Origin: Mycolicibacterium tusciae JS617
GTDB lineage: Bacteria; Actinomycetota; Actinomycetes; Mycobacteriales; Mycobacteriaceae
DNA: 64,000 nt
Assembly (NCBI RefSeq): GCF_000243415.2
Contig: NZ_KI912270.1
Location: 3,720,001 to 3,784,000 of the forward strand
Reading direction: 5' to 3'
Shown: one piece after another, positions 32,130-40,736 of the stretch
Layout: every line of letters begins with the position of its first letter
Position numbering within the stretch: position 1 is the stretch's first letter
Position numbers and translations under genes: made by a program
Notes under the pieces: model-generated
Told to the model about the DNA's origin: nothing
The model's database searches: none
Seen by the model: the letters and a program-made list of their open reading frames with translations, nothing else

Positions 32130-33592
32130 ACCTGTTCGGGCTGCTCGACCAGGCTGCGGCCCGATTCGGCGACCGCGGCGCGGTGTTTCTCGGTGAGCGC
32201 CAACTGCATACGTGGAGCGCACTCCGTGAGCGGGCGCTGCGCATGGCGTCCACGCTGGGGGCGCCTGGCACCCGTATCGCCGTCGCCAGTGAGAACCGGC
32301 CCGAGATCGTCGAGTTGATGTTCGCGACATGGGCTGCCGAGTGCGTGGCCGTGCCGATCAACTACAAGCTTCACCCGCGCGAGATGGTCCAGATCCTGGA
32401 CGACGCGGGCGTCTCGCAGGTATTCGCGTCGCCCAAAATCGGTGCGGAACTGACGTCGGTCACGGATGTGCCCGTCGAAACCATTGACTCGGAAGCCTAT
32501 TCGGTACGCGCGACGAGCAGACTGCTGGATCCGCCGCGCGTCACCGATCCCGAGACCCTGGCGTGGCTTTTCTACACCAGCGGAACCACCGGGCGCTCGA
32601 AGGGCGCGATGCTCACGCACCGCAACCTGATGGCGATGACCGTCTCGCACCTGGCGGATTTCGACTCACCGGACCACAACTGCAGCCTGGTGCACGGAGC
32701 GCCCATGTCACACGGCTCGGGCCTTTACATCCTGCCGTACGTGTTACGCGGTGCGCGACAGGTGATTCCGGAGTCCGCCGCGTTCGAACCGGACGAGTTT
32801 CTCGACCTCTGCGAGTACCACCCCGGCTGCAGCGCATTCCTCGCCCCCACCATGGTGGCGCGACTTGTCCAGACCGGACGCCCACGCCCACAGAACCTGC
32901 GGACGGTCGTCTACGGCGGCGGCCCGATGTACGTCGACAGCCTGAAGAAGGCGATGGCGGCGTTCGGCTCGATCTTCGTCCAGCTCTACGGCCAGGGCGA
33001 GGCCCCGATGACGATCACCGGCCTGCGCAGGGCCGACCACATCGACGCCGAGGACGCGATCCTCGGCTCCGTCGGCTATGCCCGCTCGGGAGTCGACGTC
33101 GCGGTGTTGAGCGACGACGACACACCGGCAGCGGCAGGCGAGATCGGGGAGATCGTCTGTCGCGGAGACGTTGTCATGGCCGGCTACTGGAACAATCCCG
33201 GCGCCACCGCGAAGACTCTTCTGAACGGTTGGTTGCGCACCGGCGATATGGGGTCATTCGACGGGCGCGGTTTCCTCACGCTGCGGGACCGCTCCAAGGA
33301 TGTCGTCATCAGCGGCGGGAGCAACATCTATCCCCGCGAGGTCGAGGAGATCCTGCTCGAACACCCCGGCGTCGACGAGGCAGGAGTCGTCGGGGCGCCC
33401 GACGAGGAGTGGGGCGAGATCGTTGTCGCATTCATCGTCGGGTCGGCATCGCCCGCCGAACTGGACGCTCACCTGCTCGAGCGCATCGCCCGCTTCAAGC
33501 GACCCAAGCGCTATGAATACCTCGACGAGCTGCCGAAGAACAGCTATGGCAAGGTTCTCAAGCGGGAGTTGCGCGAAAGAGCGAGTCGGTAG
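32126..33592 (+). CDS. AMP-dependent acyl-CoA synthetase (second)
   Basis: 488 residues, ANL family. LFYTSGTTGRSKGAMLTH, the YGQGEAPM motif in place of YGxTE, WLRTGDMGSFDG, and the catalytic Lys in PKNSYGKVLKRE. It starts at TTG 32126, overlapping the SDR stop by 4 bases; no better start is near, and the fold begins at once (NLFGLLDQAAARFGDRGA). A second ligase in the same operon suggests two acids, or a cleavage product that must be reactivated. A short GC hairpin (33592-33606) follows. Confidence 0.9.
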   Translation: MNLFGLLDQAAARFGDRGAVFLGERQLHTWSALRERALRMASTLGAPGTRIAVASENRPEIVELMFATWAAECVAVPINYKLHPREMVQILDDAGVSQVFASPKIGAELTSVTDVPVETIDSEAYSVRATSRLLDPPRVTDPETLAWLFYTSGTTGRSKGAMLTHRNLMAMTVSHLADFDSPDHNCSLVHGAPMSHGSGLYILPYVLRGARQVIPESAAFEPDEFLDLCEYHPGCSAFLAPTMVARLVQTGRPRPQNLRTVVYGGGPMYVDSLKKAMAAFGSIFVQLYGQGEAPMTITGLRRADHIDAEDAILGSVGYARSGVDVAVLSDDDTPAAAGEIGEIVCRGDVVMAGYWNNPGATAKTLLNGWLRTGDMGSFDGRGFLTLRDRSKDVVISGGSNIYPREVEEILLEHPGVDEAGVVGAPDEEWGEIVVAFIVGSASPAELDAHLLERIARFKRPKRYEYLDELPKNSYGKVLKRELRERASR

Positions 33593-33700
33593 CGGCTTGG
33601 CGCCGCGACTGTGCGGTTCCATTCGCGACACGCCGCAGCGGCGCTGAAATCTGCACACTCGAGTGCCGACGCAGGTGGGGCACATCCGTAGCATGGCGGT

Positions 33701-34360
33701 ATGCGAGTCGTCATCGCCGGTGGGCACGGCAAAATCGCCCTGATCCTCGAACGTCTGCTCTCCGAGCGCGGAGACACGGCCGTCGGACTGATCAGGAACC
33801 CCGACCACGTCGCCGACGTCGAAGCGACCGGCGCCCAGCCGGTGGTCGTCGACCTCGAAGCGGCCACCCCCGCCGACGTTGCGGCACACCTGCAGGACGC
33901 CGACGCGGTGGTATTCGCCGCAGGCGCAGGGCCCGGCAGTGGAGCGGCGCGCAAGCAGACGGTCGACTGCGACGCCGCCATTCTGCTGGCCGACGCCGCC
34001 GAGGCCGCCGGGGTGCGGCGCTATGTGATGGTCTCGGCGATCGGAGCCGACGTCGAGGCGCCTGACGACATCGGCGATCCGGTCTTCGTGGCGTACCTGC
34101 GCGCGAAAGGTGCTGCGGACGACGCGATCCGGGCACGCAAGTCACTCGACGCGACCGTCGTTCGGCCCGGCCATCTCACCGACGACGCGGGCACCGGGCA
34201 CGTGGAGCTATCGGATCAGACCGGCCGCGGCGACATCCCCCGTGAGGACGTCGCCGCGGTGTTGCTCGCTGTCCTCGATACCCCAGCCACCGCGGGCCGG
34301 ACGTTCGAGGTGATCTCCGGTGACACCCCGATCGCCGATGCGCTTACCCGAGCGCTGTGA
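33701..34360 (+). CDS. Atypical SDR / NAD(P)-binding (NmrA/SDR_a5-like) protein
   Basis: 219 residues. It begins with a Rossmann motif of the type GGHGKIA (GxxGxxA) and ends with a C-terminal strand FEVISGDTPI. Internal motifs FAAGAG and RYVMVSAIGADVE, and RPGHLTDDAGTG, match the NAD(P)H-binding family related to YwnB/BlrB. It lacks the classical YxxxK pair. A role as redox sensor or small reductase is typical of the group. Its 3' end overlaps the convergent molybdoenzyme gene by 17 bases. Confidence 0.85.
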   Translation: MRVVIAGGHGKIALILERLLSERGDTAVGLIRNPDHVADVEATGAQPVVVDLEAATPADVAAHLQDADAVVFAAGAGPGSGAARKQTVDCDAAILLADAAEAAGVRRYVMVSAIGADVEAPDDIGDPVFVAYLRAKGAADDAIRARKSLDATVVRPGHLTDDAGTGHVELSDQTGRGDIPREDVAAVLLAVLDTPATAGRTFEVISGDTPIADALTRAL

Positions 34361-36548
34361 CATCCACGGGAATGTTGCCCTGACGCGGTAAGCCGGTGAT
34401 GCGGTCGTAGTCGACGTCGGTGGGGACGAGTCGGCCGACGTTGGTCCCTCGGTCGCGGAACTCGGCGTCTTCTTCGGGCAATCCACCGAAGGCGTGATGC
34501 ATCGCGATCACGTCGAGACGCAGAGTCTCGTCGGCTTCGAGCACCGCGGGAACGCTGTCGTGTGGCGAGCCGATTCGCACCGAAGCCCCGGACTGCAGGC
34601 CGAGCGCTTCGATCGCATCGGGATGCATGTACGCGGGGTTGTACGGTTTGCCCCGGTGCAGCGCGGCAAGGCTGGTACCCGAGGAGTTCATGAAGTTCTG
34701 ACTGCGTCGCGGGATCAGCCGGAAGGGGAACGCGGAATCGTTTCGCGCAGTGACGAAGTCCTCGGCCAGCACCTCTGCGAGCTCGCCAAGCAGGTAGCTG
34801 TTGCCGATGTCGAGTCGCGCAGTGCAGTCGAGGTCACGCGGCTGCACTACGGCATCGACGTCGAAGATCTTGCCGTGCGGATGGCTGCGTACTTCGTCGA
34901 AGGGTATACGCGAGCCCGAACACATCTGTGCGAAAAGTTCTTCGGTGGTGAGGTCGGTATCGCGATTCATGTTGAGCACCACCGGCGGTGACTCCATGAA
35001 CCTGCCCCCACCGCCGCCGAAGAAGTTCACGAACCACACGTCCAGGTTCATCCGCTTCGTCAGCCCGAGGAAGAATTGCCACTCCTCAGTGAGATCGGAA
35101 CCGGCCGGCGGGTCGATGAGTCGCGGCACGTACTGCCCGTATGCGGCGGGGATACCGGTGCCGCTCGTGTAGTACTTGATGAGCTCGCTGCCCATCGTCA
35201 TCGCCGGCGTCTCCATCTGCATCATCGGGGCGATGACGTAGTCCGCGAGCCGCGACGTCAGCGACATCTCCGTATCGAGAGTGACCAGCAGGTCGAGGCT
35301 CTCCAGAGCGCGCAGCGTCTTGCGCTGATCGGGCCACGCGGCCATCGGATTGCCGCCGATGCAGAGCAGCGCCTTCACCTGACCATCACCCTCGAGCAGG
35401 ATCTCATCGGCGAGCGCCGCGGTCGGCATACCGGCCACGGTATCCGTCAGATCACGCATCCTCAGCTTCTCGCCGTAGCCCCACCCCTCGTAGGGCGGAT
35501 GCGGCTGCGCCTTGGCCGTGAACGCAGGCATCAATGTATTGGGCCGCAACACTTTTTCACCCGCACGCTGCCAGCGGCCGCAGATCGTCGTCAAGGCCAG
35601 ACACAGATATTCGAGAAGGCCGCCGTGCATCGCGAAGTTCGCGCCGGTACCCGCATTCACCATTCCGCGCCGCTCGCCGTACGACGCGAACAGCCTTGCC
35701 GCGTCGATGAACTGGCCCTCGGCAATGTCTGCGCGTTCGGCGACGTATGCCGGGGTGAAACCGGCCACTGCTGCCGCCAGGTCATCGAAGCCGGCCACGT
35801 TCTCCTCGATGAACGCGGTGTCGCACAGACCTTCGCGGATGACGAAGTTGATCATCCCGGCGAGAATCGTCACATCTTCGCCGGGGCGGGGCTGCAGGTG
35901 AATCGCTGCGCGTGCCGCCGTCTGGGACCGGCGCGGGTCGATCACGATGAGTTTCATACCGCGACTGATCGCCGCCCGCAGGTTCTGCGCCGGGTTCTGC
36001 CCTGGGATGCCGATGGCCTTGGAGACCAGCGGGTTCGTTCCCACCAGCAGCCAGCTGTCGGCCTCGTGGAAGTCGACGTCCCCGCCGAGCCAGTGCCCGT
36101 GCGCGGCGAGTGCGATCTGCTTGCCGGGTTGATCGATCGTGTTGGCGGTGAAGAACATCGGCGACTCGATGGCTCTGAGGAACGCGTTGCCCATCAACGC
36201 CGACGCCGGATACGGCAGACCGTTGGTGCCCAGGTACATCGCGATCGAGCGTGGGCCGTGGGTGGAGATCAACTCCTGCAGTTTGGCTGCGATCTCGTCC
36301 ATCGCGCGCTCGGACTCGATCGGCGCGTAGGTACCGTCGGCCTGCCGTTTCTGGCTGTGCAGCAGCCGCAGTGGGTTGTTGTGGATCTCGGGCAGGGTTC
36401 GACCCTTGACGCAGGTGTAGCCCTTGAACATCGGGTTGTCGGGGTCACCCGTCACCTTCGTGAGCCGGCCGTCAGTGACCGTCGCCAGCACCCCGCAGTG
36501 CGCCGAGCAGATCCGGCAGATTCCCGGCTGGGTGGTGGTAAGGGCCAT
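34344..36548 (-). CDS. Molybdopterin-dependent oxidoreductase with [4Fe-4S] cluster
   Basis: 734 residues of the DMSO-reductase/formate-dehydrogenase superfamily. The N-terminal cluster ligands are Cys11-x2-Cys14-x3-Cys18 and Cys46, followed by Lys48 (TCVKGR). The molybdopterin region shows YLGTNGLPYPASALMGNAF, LLVGTNPLVSKAIG and IVIDPRRSQTA; the C-terminal dinucleotide-binding domain includes LIPRRSQNFMNSSGTS. No Tat signal is present, so it is cytoplasmic. No electron-transfer or chaperone subunit gene is adjacent, so it probably uses a soluble partner. Substrate unknown. Confidence 0.9.
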   Translation of the reverse strand: MALTTTQPGICRICSAHCGVLATVTDGRLTKVTGDPDNPMFKGYTCVKGRTLPEIHNNPLRLLHSQKRQADGTYAPIESERAMDEIAAKLQELISTHGPRSIAMYLGTNGLPYPASALMGNAFLRAIESPMFFTANTIDQPGKQIALAAHGHWLGGDVDFHEADSWLLVGTNPLVSKAIGIPGQNPAQNLRAAISRGMKLIVIDPRRSQTAARAAIHLQPRPGEDVTILAGMINFVIREGLCDTAFIEENVAGFDDLAAAVAGFTPAYVAERADIAEGQFIDAARLFASYGERRGMVNAGTGANFAMHGGLLEYLCLALTTICGRWQRAGEKVLRPNTLMPAFTAKAQPHPPYEGWGYGEKLRMRDLTDTVAGMPTAALADEILLEGDGQVKALLCIGGNPMAAWPDQRKTLRALESLDLLVTLDTEMSLTSRLADYVIAPMMQMETPAMTMGSELIKYYTSGTGIPAAYGQYVPRLIDPPAGSDLTEEWQFFLGLTKRMNLDVWFVNFFGGGGGRFMESPPVVLNMNRDTDLTTEELFAQMCSGSRIPFDEVRSHPHGKIFDVDAVVQPRDLDCTARLDIGNSYLLGELAEVLAEDFVTARNDSAFPFRLIPRRSQNFMNSSGTSLAALHRGKPYNPAYMHPDAIEALGLQSGASVRIGSPHDSVPAVLEADETLRLDVIAMHHAFGGLPEEDAEFRDRGTNVGRLVPTDVDYDRITGLPRQGNIPVDVTALG

Positions 36549-36600
36549 CGATCGATGCTAAGCGAACGCTCAGCACCCCCGCGCCGGAATGCCGATTACG

Positions 36601-37674
36601 TCACCAAATGAGGCCGCGAATAACCTCCGCCTGGGGGATGTCCTCGACGGCGATCAACCCCTTGGGGGCCGCGCACACCCAGTCGATCACGTTGACCACG
36701 CGGGCGGCGGTGGAGACGCAGCCGGCCTCGGTGACATCGAGCACCGGATCGGAGACGTGCGTGTTGAGTTCCACGCGTGGTTCACCCTCGACCACCACGC
36801 GGTGCACGCCGGGCTTACCGACCGGCGGGAACTCCCACTCCGGGGCGGCGGCCTCGGTGAGGCGGGTGATGTGTTCCATCGTGATCACCGGTTCGCCGTT
36901 ACGGACACCCTCGACGGCGAAGCGAACCGCGGCCATGCCACCGGGTTCGACGGTGCACAACTTGCACTCGATCCTCTGGTCGGTGTACCAGGGCTCGATC
37001 CGCTGCCGCACCTCGTCGAGTTCGATGCCCAGCTGATCGGCCAGGTTCCGCACCGGTCCGCCCCACATCGTGGTGAGCACCCCCGGCAGGAAGAAGATCG
37101 GCTGCTCTTCATCTGCTTTGAGGCCGAAACCCATTGCCTTGCCGGTGAACTCGTAGTCGTCGTAGTTGGCGTAGTCGAAGATCTCCTGGACGAGGATCGA
37201 CGTTGCGCGGGTGACCAGGCTGAGCGCGCTGTGCACTTCGGTGTCGCCGGAGTAGCCGGGGTCGATGCCGTTGACATACAACGACGAGTTGCCCTCTTCG
37301 CAGGCCTTCTCCAGCGGGCCCGTCAGCCAGTCGTCGGCCTGGCGGGGTGTCACCAGCCACACCATCGACGAGCCCACGACGTTGATGCCGGCGGCCAGCA
37401 CCTTGGTCAACTGCTCCACCGCTTCCATGGGCCGGGTCTCGGCCTGCGCGGTGTAGACGACGCAATCGGGCGCCAGGGCGATCAGTGCATCGATGTCATC
37501 GGTCCCGATGATGCCCGTCGGCTCGGTCAGCCCGCATAGTTCGGCCGCGTCCCGACCGACCTTGTTCGGACTGGCGGCGTGCACTCCGACCAGTTCCAGA
37601 TCCGGGCGTCCGATGATGGCCTTGAGTGAATGCTGGCCGACGTTACCGGTGGAGAACTGCACAACTCGTCGCAT
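36601..37674 (-). CDS. DapB-like NAD(P)-binding dehydrogenase (first of three in the window)
   Basis: 357 residues. The N-terminal Rossmann fold (RRVVQFSTGNVGQHSLKAI) resembles dihydrodipicolinate reductase and 2,4-diaminopentanoate dehydrogenase. VVYTAQAETRP, INVVGSSMVW and a second domain with GIDPGYSGDTEVHSAL complete the family pattern. The reaction is unknown; the fold suggests reduction of an imine or related carbonyl. It lies 11 bases downstream of an SDR gene and is related to the products of the genes at 45635 and 46677. ATG 37674 is used (GAGGG site upstream). Confidence 0.85.
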   Translation of the reverse strand: MRRVVQFSTGNVGQHSLKAIIGRPDLELVGVHAASPNKVGRDAAELCGLTEPTGIIGTDDIDALIALAPDCVVYTAQAETRPMEAVEQLTKVLAAGINVVGSSMVWLVTPRQADDWLTGPLEKACEEGNSSLYVNGIDPGYSGDTEVHSALSLVTRATSILVQEIFDYANYDDYEFTGKAMGFGLKADEEQPIFFLPGVLTTMWGGPVRNLADQLGIELDEVRQRIEPWYTDQRIECKLCTVEPGGMAAVRFAVEGVRNGEPVITMEHITRLTEAAAPEWEFPPVGKPGVHRVVVEGEPRVELNTHVSDPVLDVTEAGCVSTAARVVNVIDWVCAAPKGLIAVEDIPQAEVIRGLIW

Positions 37675-37685
37675 CTGGCCCTCGC

Positions 37686-38474
37686 TCAGTAGTCGGGAAT
37701 CGGCAGCGGCGAGTTGTTGGAGTCGATCCCGCCGTCCACATGAAAGATAGCGTTCGTCGCATAGCAGTCCTTCGTCGACAGGTAGACGCACAGCCGGCCG
37801 AGATCGGCGACATCGCCGAGCCGATGCAGCGGCGTCGCCTCGTTCATCTTCTCCAACGACCCGGGCATCATGTCCAGGCTCCCTTTCAAGCCATCGGTGG
37901 CGAACGAGCCGAGGGCGATCGCGTTGACCCGGATCTTCGGCGCGAGTTCCTGTGCCATGGCCCGGGTGAGGGCCTCGAGAGCACCTTTGGCGGTGCAGTA
38001 GGCGGTCAAGGCGCGGATGCCGAAACGCGCTGAGCCCGAGGAGATGTTGACGATGTTGCCATGGCCGGCGTCGATCATGTGCGGTGCGGCCAGCTGACTC
38101 ATGATGAACGCCGATGTCACGCACCAGTCGAACGTGTGCTTGAAGTCCTCGTCGGTGATGCCGAGAAAACGCGCGTAGGTCGAGCCACCGACGTTGTTCA
38201 CGAGGATGTCGATACGCCCGAACTTCTCCATGGCCGTGGACACCACGCGTTCACCGTCTGGCCGGCTCATGGCGTCGGCGACCAGCGCAAGCCCCTTGCC
38301 GCCCGCCTCCTCGATGCCCTTGATGGTCCCGACGATGTCGGATTCGGTGCGCGCGGTGCCGACGACTGTGGCGCCTGCCTCGGCGAGGACCCTCGCGATC
38401 CCCTGGCCGACACCCTTGCCAGCGCCGGTGACGATGGCGACCTGCCCATCCAGATTGAATTGTTCCAGCGCCAT
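37686..38474 (-). CDS. Short-chain dehydrogenase/reductase
   Basis: 262 residues. TGAGKGVGQGIARVLAEAGA cofactor motif, NNVGG, catalytic Ser in NISSGSARFG and Tyr/Lys in AYCTAKGAL, ending in IFHVDGGIDS. A GAGGAGAGG ribosome site lies just upstream. It is divergent from the TetR gene at 38575, with a perfect TetR-type palindrome at 38515-38530 between them, so it should belong to the same regulon as the membrane-protein module. Confidence 0.92.
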   Translation of the reverse strand: MALEQFNLDGQVAIVTGAGKGVGQGIARVLAEAGATVVGTARTESDIVGTIKGIEEAGGKGLALVADAMSRPDGERVVSTAMEKFGRIDILVNNVGGSTYARFLGITDEDFKHTFDWCVTSAFIMSQLAAPHMIDAGHGNIVNISSGSARFGIRALTAYCTAKGALEALTRAMAQELAPKIRVNAIALGSFATDGLKGSLDMMPGSLEKMNEATPLHRLGDVADLGRLCVYLSTKDCYATNAIFHVDGGIDSNNSPLPIPDY

Positions 38475-38514
38475 GCCCGTCCTCTCCTCGAGTACTCCTC
38501 ATCTAACGACTTTC

Positions 38515-38530
38515 ATTGACTGAAGTCAAT
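38515..38530. promoter_or_regulatory. Putative TetR operator, site 1
   Basis: ATTGACT-GA-AGTCAAT is a perfect inverted repeat (7-base arms, 2-base spacer) between the divergent SDR and TetR genes; another half-site AGTCAA follows at 38539-38544. Two related palindromes precede the membrane-protein gene (39195-39210) and the second TetR gene (39965-39980). Confidence 0.7.
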
Positions 38531-38574
38531 AACGCATCAGTCAAGGACTCTGGCTCACGCGGTAGAGTCGGCGT

Positions 38575-39174
38575 ATGGCAGTGGTAGACAAGCCTTCAGC
38601 GCGAGAGACGAAGCGACTGCAGACCCGCGAGCGTCTGATGGGAGCGGCTATCGCCGAGTTCAAGCGCGCAGGTATGGCCGAGGCGGACGTCGGCGCGATC
38701 GTTGCTGCGGCAGGCGTCGCCCACGGCACCTTCTTCTTCCATTTTCCGACGAAGGAGCACGTATTGCTCGAACTCGAGCAACGCGAAGAGGAGCGCATTG
38801 CCAAGCAACTGGCACGCTCCACGGGCGCGCCGCACGACCTTTCCGACACGCTCGCTGTAGCCGTCCGCCTCGTGATGGGACTCGAACGCCGCCTCGGCGC
38901 CGTACTGTTCAAGGACTTTCTGGCACTGCACTTTTCGCAGACTCGACCGGCCGACGAGAGCAGGCAGCACCCCGTGATCGTCGAGGTCGCGCAGGAGATC
39001 GAGTTTGCCCAGAAGCAGGGCGACGTAGCTCCCGATGTGAACCCGATGAACAGCGCGGTGTTTTTCCTGTTGGGCCTCTATGCGCTGCTGACGACGACCC
39101 ACGAATGGCCCGGCCAGGCGGAAATGATCGACGACTACGTGACCAGGACACTTCGCAGCATCGAAGCGAAGTAG
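38575..39174 (+). CDS. TetR-family transcriptional regulator
   Basis: 199 residues. The N-terminal HTH is clear: RLQTRERLMGAAIAEFKRAG, VGAIVAAAGVAHGTFFFHFP with the recognition helix, then KEHVLLELEQREEE. The ligand domain is helical (LERRLGAVLFKDFLALHF, AVFFLLGLYALLTTT). A TAGAGT hexamer ends 6 bases before the ATG, so the mRNA may be leaderless. It probably binds the ATTGACT palindromes at 38515, 39195 and 39965. The second TetR gene at 40004 is a paralogue. Confidence 0.92.
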   Translation: MAVVDKPSARETKRLQTRERLMGAAIAEFKRAGMAEADVGAIVAAAGVAHGTFFFHFPTKEHVLLELEQREEERIAKQLARSTGAPHDLSDTLAVAVRLVMGLERRLGAVLFKDFLALHFSQTRPADESRQHPVIVEVAQEIEFAQKQGDVAPDVNPMNSAVFFLLGLYALLTTTHEWPGQAEMIDDYVTRTLRSIEAK

Positions 39175-39178
39175 CCGA

Positions 39179-39210
39179 TTGACTACCGTTGCTGATTGAC
39201 TATAGTCAGT
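39179..39210 (+). promoter_or_regulatory. Leaderless promoter with overlapping TetR operator, site 2
   Basis: TTGACT (39179-39184) and TATAGT (39201-39206), 16 bases apart, form a near-consensus sigma-A promoter whose start point would fall on the ATG at 39215. The palindrome ATTGACT-AT-AGTCAGT (39195-39210) covers the -10 box, and the -35 box is itself an operator half-site. Binding of TetR here would block RNA polymerase. Confidence 0.65.
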
Positions 39211-39214
39211 CCGC

Positions 39215-39946
39215 ATGAATCTGCCCACGCTGAATCTGGGCCGTAAGCGTGACGCACAGTCGGTCACTAAGCTCTCGGGCAGCGGGCTCGACGAGCACAT
39301 GGCGGCCTCGCAGGCAGCGCAGCGTCGAGCAGACAAATGGCTCATTTCCGGCAGCCTTCTGATCGGCACCGCGGCGCTCGGCGTCTTCGGCCTCCCACTG
39401 TTCCTTCGCGGTGTATGGCTGCTTCGCAAGGCGCAGCGCGAAGGGCTGACAGTGCGGCCGATGCTGGTGACACTGCTCGGCTATCTGGTGATCATCGACG
39501 CGGCCATCAACACCGTTGGCTGGGCGCTCGACCTGGTTGCCAACCACACCATCCTCGCCCGAATCCTGTTGAACGGCTGGGGTGCAATGTTCGACGCCGG
39601 CTACTTCTGGCACTACAACGAACTATGGCTGGGCGGTGCGGCCGGCCCCGGCGAGAAGGCCATGGAAGTCGGGATGATCCTCACCGTCTTCACCATGCGA
39701 ATCGCCGCGGCGATCGGATTCCTGCAGATGAAGCGCTGGGGACACCAGTGGATGATCGTCACCTGCTGGATGGGTGTGCTCATCTGGTGCCTGTACGTGT
39801 TCAACATGACCATGTACGCCGACGTGCGTTACGCAGGTGTCGTCCTGCCAGTGGTCGGCTGGTGGTTGTACGACATCTTCTACATCACCCCGTTCCTGGC
39901 GATCCCCTACCTGCATTCGGTCAACAGGGAGATCTTCTCCGACTAA
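39215..39946 (+). CDS. Polytopic membrane protein of unknown family (copy A)
   Basis: 243 residues with about five or six transmembrane helices (roughly 42-71, 85-110, 150-172, 176-200, 206-232). I do not recognise the family. Conserved polar residues lie in or beside helices: DLVANH, FDAGYFWHYNE, KRWGHQWM, MYADVRY and YDIFYITP, an array of His/Asp/Glu that could bind a metal. A paralogue (43273-43968) shares most of the sequence, the last 76 residues differing at only 4 positions. It is transcribed from a leaderless promoter controlled by the TetR palindrome. The nearby NorQ/NorD-like genes suggest it is part of a metalloenzyme. Confidence 0.75.
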   Translation: MNLPTLNLGRKRDAQSVTKLSGSGLDEHMAASQAAQRRADKWLISGSLLIGTAALGVFGLPLFLRGVWLLRKAQREGLTVRPMLVTLLGYLVIIDAAINTVGWALDLVANHTILARILLNGWGAMFDAGYFWHYNELWLGGAAGPGEKAMEVGMILTVFTMRIAAAIGFLQMKRWGHQWMIVTCWMGVLIWCLYVFNMTMYADVRYAGVVLPVVGWWLYDIFYITPFLAIPYLHSVNREIFSD

Positions 39947-39964
39947 CTTTTAATGACTCAACTC

Positions 39965-39980
39965 ATTGACTTTGGTCAGT
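39965..39980. promoter_or_regulatory. Putative TetR operator, site 3
   Basis: ATTGACT-TT-GGTCAGT is an imperfect version of the same palindrome, 23 bases upstream of the second TetR gene start. It also holds a TTGACT -35-like hexamer. A further half-site-like AATGACT lies just before it. Confidence 0.5.
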
Positions 39981-40003
39981 AGCTACGTTACAAAGAGCGG
40001 ACC

Positions 40004-40615
40004 ATGACGCCTCAGGTCAAGCAATCGGCGCGGGAAATGCGCCGACTGCAGACGCGGGAACGCATACTCGGCGCGGCGATCGCCGAGTTCAAGCTCGAGG
40101 GTATGGCGGGCGCCGACGTGAACGCCATCGTCGCCGCAGCCGGTGTCGCCCACGGCACCTTCTTCTTTCACTTTCCGAGCAAGGAGCACGTCCTGCTCGA
40201 GTTGGAAGGTCGCGAAGAGGCCAGGATGGCAGCGGAGTTCGCGCGGTTCCTCGACGGCACACATGATCTGGTCACGGTGCTCACCGAAACCGTGGACCTG
40301 GTGACCGGCCTGGAGCAGCGACTCGGATGACTGCTTTTCAAAGAGCTACTCGCGTTGCACTTCTCACCGACGCGGCCGACCAAGGACGAATGGACGGACC
40401 ACCCGGTCATCGTGCTGCTGGTCCGCGAGGTCGAGCGCGCACGCGGCGACGGTGAAACCCACCCTGCCGTCGACGCGTTCTACAGCGCGGCGTTCTTCCT
40501 ACTCGGTGTGTACGGCGTGCTGACGACGACCGGCAATGCCGAGGTGCGGGACACGATGCTGGCCAAGTTGGTCGACACCGCCGTACACGGTCTGGGAAAC
40601 AGCAAGGAGGTCTGA
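40004..40615 (+). pseudogene. TetR-family regulator interrupted by an in-frame TGA
   Basis: The reading frame codes for a paralogue of the TetR at 38575. Its HTH is intact (RLQTRERILGAAIAEFKLEG, AGVAHGTFFFHFPSKEH). A TGA at 40328-40330 falls where the paralogue has Ala in RRLGAVLFK, and the same frame continues with LLFKELLALHFSPTRP to a normal TetR C-terminus ending at 40615. Without readthrough, a 108-residue HTH-only protein would be made, lacking the effector domain. It could be a recent nonsense mutation or a sequencing error. A constitutive or dominant-negative DNA-binding fragment is possible. Confidence 0.85.
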
Positions 40616-40616
40616 C

Positions 40617-40721
40617 GTGGATTGGGTCTGGGAGATCCTGCGGTACGTCGCCGCATGGGGCGGAACCGGTTTGATCATCTGGTTCTGGTACTGGATGTTC
40701 TCGAACATCGGGACGTTCTGA
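40617..40721 (+). CDS. 34-residue single-helix membrane protein
   Basis: It starts at GTG 40617, six bases after a strong AAGGAGG site (40604-40610), and reads VDWVWEILRYVAAWGGTGLI then IWFWYWMFSNIGTF. It is one Trp-rich transmembrane helix with almost no soluble part, like the tiny accessory subunits of respiratory or monooxygenase complexes. It lies between the TetR and vWA genes, in the same direction as the membrane module. The excellent ribosome site and conserved context make it a real gene. Confidence 0.72.
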   Translation: MDWVWEILRYVAAWGGTGLIIWFWYWMFSNIGTF

Positions 40722-40736
40722 GGGATTCGACGGAAT

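Noticed and set aside
40328..40330. TGA as a possible selenocysteine codon
   Set aside because: The paralogue has Ala, not Cys, at this position; TetR proteins need no selenocysteine; no selenocysteine machinery is seen.
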